Translations under genes and position numbers: made by a program
The notes under the pieces: model-generated
Told to the model about the DNA's origin: nothing
Seen by the model: the letters and a program-made list of their open reading frames with translations, nothing else
Database searches by the model: none
NCBI RefSeq assembly: GCF_003002875.1
Contig: NZ_PVTH01000002.1
Location: 310,001-374,000, forward strand
Direction: 5' to 3'
Length of the DNA stretch: 64,000 bases
Source: Arcticibacter pallidicorallinus
Lineage (GTDB): Bacteria; Bacteroidota; Bacteroidia; Sphingobacteriales; Sphingobacteriaceae
In this document: positions 61,597-64,000 of the stretch, one piece after another
How positions within the stretch are numbered: position 1 is the stretch's first letter
Layout of the letters: each line of letters starts with the position of its first letter

Positions 61597-62088
61597 ATGA
61601 AAACTATCTTTGTAATGTACTGTTTTTTAATTGTTGGTCTTAGCGCCTGCGCCCAGGACAAAGTTTCATCGCACGAAGAGGGAGCGCGGGATACGACTAT
61701 GAGGAAAATAATGACAAATAATATGGATTATAATAGATTAACCGCTGAAGAGGAACGCATCATTGTGCATAAAGGAACCGAATACCCGGGTACAGGGAAG
61801 TTTCTGCATAACACAGAAAAGGGGACTTATGTCTGCCGCAGGTGTAATGCACCGCTTTATCGTTCTGATTCCAAGTTTGATTCGCACTGTGGATGGCCGA
61901 GCTTTGACGATGAGATAAAAGGCGCGGTGAAGAGAGTGCCGGATCTGGATGGTCAGCGTACGGAGATCGTCTGTGCGAACTGCGACGGACATTTGGGGCA
62001 TGTGTTTCTGAACGAGGGTTTCACGGCGAAGAATACACGTCATTGTGTAAATTCTGTGTCCATGGATTTTATCGCGGATTCCAAGTAG
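61597..62088 (+). CDS. msrB: Methionine-R-sulfoxide reductase, lipoprotein form
   Basis: 163 residues from ATG 61597, which provides a lipoprotein signal (MKTIFVMYCFLIVGLSAC, lipid Cys 18); the longer frame from 61513 would bury this signal. MsrB domain: zinc pairs CRRC and CANC, CGWPSFDDEI, GHVFLNEG and catalytic Cys in NTRHCVNSVSMDF. Repairs oxidised methionine in envelope proteins. Confidence 0.92.
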   Translation: MKTIFVMYCFLIVGLSACAQDKVSSHEEGARDTTMRKIMTNNMDYNRLTAEEERIIVHKGTEYPGTGKFLHNTEKGTYVCRRCNAPLYRSDSKFDSHCGWPSFDDEIKGAVKRVPDLDGQRTEIVCANCDGHLGHVFLNEGFTAKNTRHCVNSVSMDFIADSK

Positions 62089-62130
62089 ATTCAAAAAAAT
62101 CTCTAACTTCACAGCCGATAATTTAGTATT

Positions 62131-62874
62131 ATGAAGTTACTCGAAGGAAAAACTGCGCTGATTACTGGCGCTTCAAAAGGAATTGGCCGTAAGATCGCTG
62201 AAAAGTTTGCCGAACATGGTGCGAATGTTGCGTTTACTTATTTGTCTTCCGTAGAGAAGGGCCTGGCTCTGGAGCAGGAATTGCAACAGGCAGGAACAAA
62301 GGTTAAGGGATATCGCTCTGATGCTTCCAAGTTTGATCAGGCTGAACAGCTGATCACTGATGTTGTTGCTGATTTTGGTGCATTGGACATTGTAGTTAAT
62401 AACGCTGGTATAACCAAAGACGGACTGTTGATGCGCATGACGGAGCAGCAGTGGGATGATGTGCTCGAAGTGAACTTAAAGTCGATCTTTAATGTTACTA
62501 AAGCTGCATCTAAGATCATGATGAAGAACCGTAAGGGTGTTTTTATCAATATGAGCTCTGTAGTCGGCGTTCAGGGAAATGCCGGACAAGGAAACTACGC
62601 TGCTTCTAAGGCAGGTATCATTGGTTTCTCCAAATCGATGGCAAAGGAGCTTGGTTCAAGGAATATTCGTACGAATGTGGTTGCTCCGGGATTTATCAAG
62701 ACTGAGATGACGGAAGTGCTTGACCCAAAGGTTGTAGCTGGTTGGGAGCAAAGCATCCCGATGAAGCGTGCAGGTGAGACAGACGATGTGGCTAATGTTT
62801 GTGTGTTCCTTGCATCGGACTTGAGTGCGTATGTGACCGGACAAGTTGTTGCCGTGGATGGCGGTATGTTGTAG
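62131..62874 (+). CDS. fabG: 3-oxoacyl-[ACP] reductase
   Basis: 247 residues. SDR: TGASKGIGRKIAEKF, NNAGITKDGLLMRMTEQQWD (FabG-specific), catalytic Ser in NMSSVVG, YAASK, and terminal VTGQVVAVDGGML. Fatty-acid elongation enzyme. Stands alone, followed by a strong terminator. Confidence 0.95.
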   Translation: MKLLEGKTALITGASKGIGRKIAEKFAEHGANVAFTYLSSVEKGLALEQELQQAGTKVKGYRSDASKFDQAEQLITDVVADFGALDIVVNNAGITKDGLLMRMTEQQWDDVLEVNLKSIFNVTKAASKIMMKNRKGVFINMSSVVGVQGNAGQGNYAASKAGIIGFSKSMAKELGSRNIRTNVVAPGFIKTEMTEVLDPKVVAGWEQSIPMKRAGETDDVANVCVFLASDLSAYVTGQVVAVDGGML

Positions 62875-62892
62875 GAGAATATTCAAGCATAT

Positions 62893-62921
62893 TTTGATGA
62901 AAATTGGCATATTTACATTTG
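62893..62921 (+). promoter_or_regulatory. Candidate promoter with -7 element inside the fabG terminator loop
   Basis: TACATTTG at 62914-62921 (full TAnnTTTG) with TTTG at 62893-62896, spacer 17 bases. The -7 element lies wholly in the loop of the hairpin 62900-62937. Confidence 0.45.
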
Positions 62922-62940
62922 GTAGTATGCCAATTTTTTT
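62900..62940 (+). terminator. Strong terminator after fabG
   Basis: Arms 62900-62911 and 62926-62937, 12 perfect pairs, with the T-run extending to 62940. Confidence 0.88.
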
Positions 62941-62943
62941 GCC

Positions 62944-64000
62944 TTGGAATTTCAGATAAGTCATTTTTTTTGGTTAGCATTCAGCCTTCTTCTTGGAGTG
63001 GGTTATGCGTTATTCCTGTACTCCCCGGGAATACGGGGAAGGGGCATGCCACATTTTGTGTTATTTGCACTGAGGCTTCTCGCTGTTGCCTCAATAACTT
63101 TTCTTCTATTTGCTCCACACATCAGGTCTGTGGAGAAGACGCTTGAAAAGCCGGTCATTATTCTGGCTCAGGATAACTCAGCCTCTTTGATCATTGGTTC
63201 GTCCGATTCCTCGGAAAGAACACGATATTCTGCATCTGTTAAAAAATTATATGAAGCACTTTCCAGGAAATACCAGGTAGACACACTTCTACTTGGCGAT
63301 AGTGTGCGCGCGGGATTCCGGATGGACCTGAAAGATAGAAGCACTAATATCAACTCGCTTTTTCAGAAGATAAGAAGTCTATATGCTGGGAGAAATGTAG
63401 GGGCAATAATTTTAGCATCCGACGGACTGTATAATCGGGGAGGTGATCCCCTCGCAGCGGCTCTGTCTCTAAGGGCTCCGGTTTATTCTGTTGCGCTTGG
63501 AGATTCCAATGAAAGCAAGGATCTCCGGATCTCCAATATCCATTATAATGAGCTCATTCAGGCTGGGAATGATTTCGAAATAAGCCTGCAGATTGAGGCA
63601 TACCAGAGTAAAGGCAATCAACCGAGGATCAGAGTTTACAGAGGAAAGGAGCTGTTGTTCTCTAAGATCCTGAACATTCATACGGATGATTTTCGCTATA
63701 ATCTACCCATAGTTTTGCCTGCGCAACGCGCCGGAACATCGCGATACACTGTTCGGGTAGACACGCTACCGAATGAGAGATCTTTTGAAAATAATATTCG
63801 CGACTTTTACTTGCAGGCCCAGGATTTGAAGAAAAATATCCTGATCGTTTCCGATGCTCCCCATCCGGATATAAGCGCTATCCGGCAGTCACTTCAAACC
63901 GCGGGTAGTTACGAAGTGAGGTTTTTGTACGTGCAGGATCTTAAACCGGTCGATGTCACCAATGCGGATTTGCTCATCTTGTATCAGTTGCCATCTCAGA
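62944..64000 (+). CDS. VWA-like membrane protein, cut by right edge
   Basis: At least 352 residues; the frame is open at the window end. First codon taken as TTG 62944, because the N-terminal membrane segment FFWLAFSLLLGVGYALFLY belongs to the family; the first ATG (63046) would remove it. Second segment LRLLAVASITFLLFAPHI, then KPVIILAQDNSASLIIGS, a VWA/MIDAS-like start, and NVGAIILASDGLYNRGGDP. Similar to conserved membrane proteins of Bacteroidota with a BatA-like domain. Its start abuts the fabG terminator, see findings. Confidence 0.72.
   Translation, partial: MEFQISHFFWLAFSLLLGVGYALFLYSPGIRGRGMPHFVLFALRLLAVASITFLLFAPHIRSVEKTLEKPVIILAQDNSASLIIGSSDSSERTRYSASVKKLYEALSRKYQVDTLLLGDSVRAGFRMDLKDRSTNINSLFQKIRSLYAGRNVGAIILASDGLYNRGGDPLAAALSLRAPVYSVALGDSNESKDLRISNIHYNELIQAGNDFEISLQIEAYQSKGNQPRIRVYRGKELLFSKILNIHTDDFRYNLPIVLPAQRAGTSRYTVRVDTLPNERSFENNIRDFYLQAQDLKKNILIVSDAPHPDISAIRQSLQTAGSYEVRFLYVQDLKPVDVTNADLLILYQLPSQ

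Noticed and set aside
1-64000. CRISPR arrays, tRNA or rRNA genes, insertion sequences, phage genes
   Set aside because: No regularly spaced repeats, cloverleaf-like segments, transposase motifs or phage genes were noticed in the gaps; a dedicated search (tRNAscan, Infernal, ISfinder) could still find weak cases.

Overview
The window reads as a chromosomal segment of a Bacteroidota bacterium, most likely Sphingobacteriaceae (Pedobacter-like). The grounds are several TAnnTTTG-type -7 promoter elements, a TonB-type carboxypeptidase-regulatory/beta-barrel receptor, DUF2490, DUF2157 and DUF5606 proteins, a 7TMR-DISM histidine kinase, a UpxY-like NusG paralogue and a 'putative porin'. No rRNA, tRNA, CRISPR array, transposase or phage gene was found by eye. 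This assignment rests on family knowledge, not on a database search.

Layout. 1-3.4 kb: end of an ammonium transporter gene, its partner porin, a PHP-type tyrosine phosphatase and two small proteins. 3.5-11.6 kb: an aldo/keto reductase, then a tight four-gene cassette (GNAT-like protein, E1/ThiF-nitroreductase fusion of the MoeY/Rv1355c type, 7TMR-DISM sensor kinase, receiver-kinase hybrid) facing a lone receiver. I regard this cassette as the best candidate for an undescribed system: a small molecule made by the first two genes and sensed or relayed by the rest. 11.6-13.3 kb: an EEP-family phosphatase/nuclease and a TRIC-type channel.

13.3-36 kb: exopolysaccharide (EPS) locus. It holds a nucleotide-sugar dehydrogenase, a divergent UpxY-like antiterminator plus an HTH gene, Wza-like export lipoprotein, Wzc tyrosine autokinase, Wzx-like flippase, glycosyltransferases, Wzy-like polymerase, WcaF-type acetyltransferase and WcaI-type glycosyltransferase. 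A second copy of the HTH gene closes this part. Next come the dTDP-rhamnose genes rfbB-C-D-A and the GDP-fucose genes gmd-fcl, visibly more GC-rich than the glycosyltransferase part, then an OafA-type acyltransferase. No priming phosphoglycosyltransferase is present.

36-46 kb: a SulP transporter, DUF2157/GDYXXLXY membrane pair, BLUF photoreceptor-like protein, DUF2490 protein, a sphingomyelin-synthase-like PAP2_C enzyme, a large outer-membrane receptor and an S41 lipoprotein peptidase. 46.5-51.8 kb: a three-gene sugar-use operon (parallel beta-helix protein fused to an L-rhamnose-mutarotase-like domain, Gfo/Idh/MocA oxidoreductase, sodium:solute symporter). 52-64 kb: a TPR protein, a MarR regulator with a perfect 17-bp palindrome upstream, an amine-oxidase-like flavoenzyme, lpxK, purine nucleoside phosphorylase, putative porin, an exported protein usually mislabelled asparagine synthetase B, cyclophilin, DUF5606, rlmH, msrB, fabG and a VWA-like membrane protein cut by the right edge.
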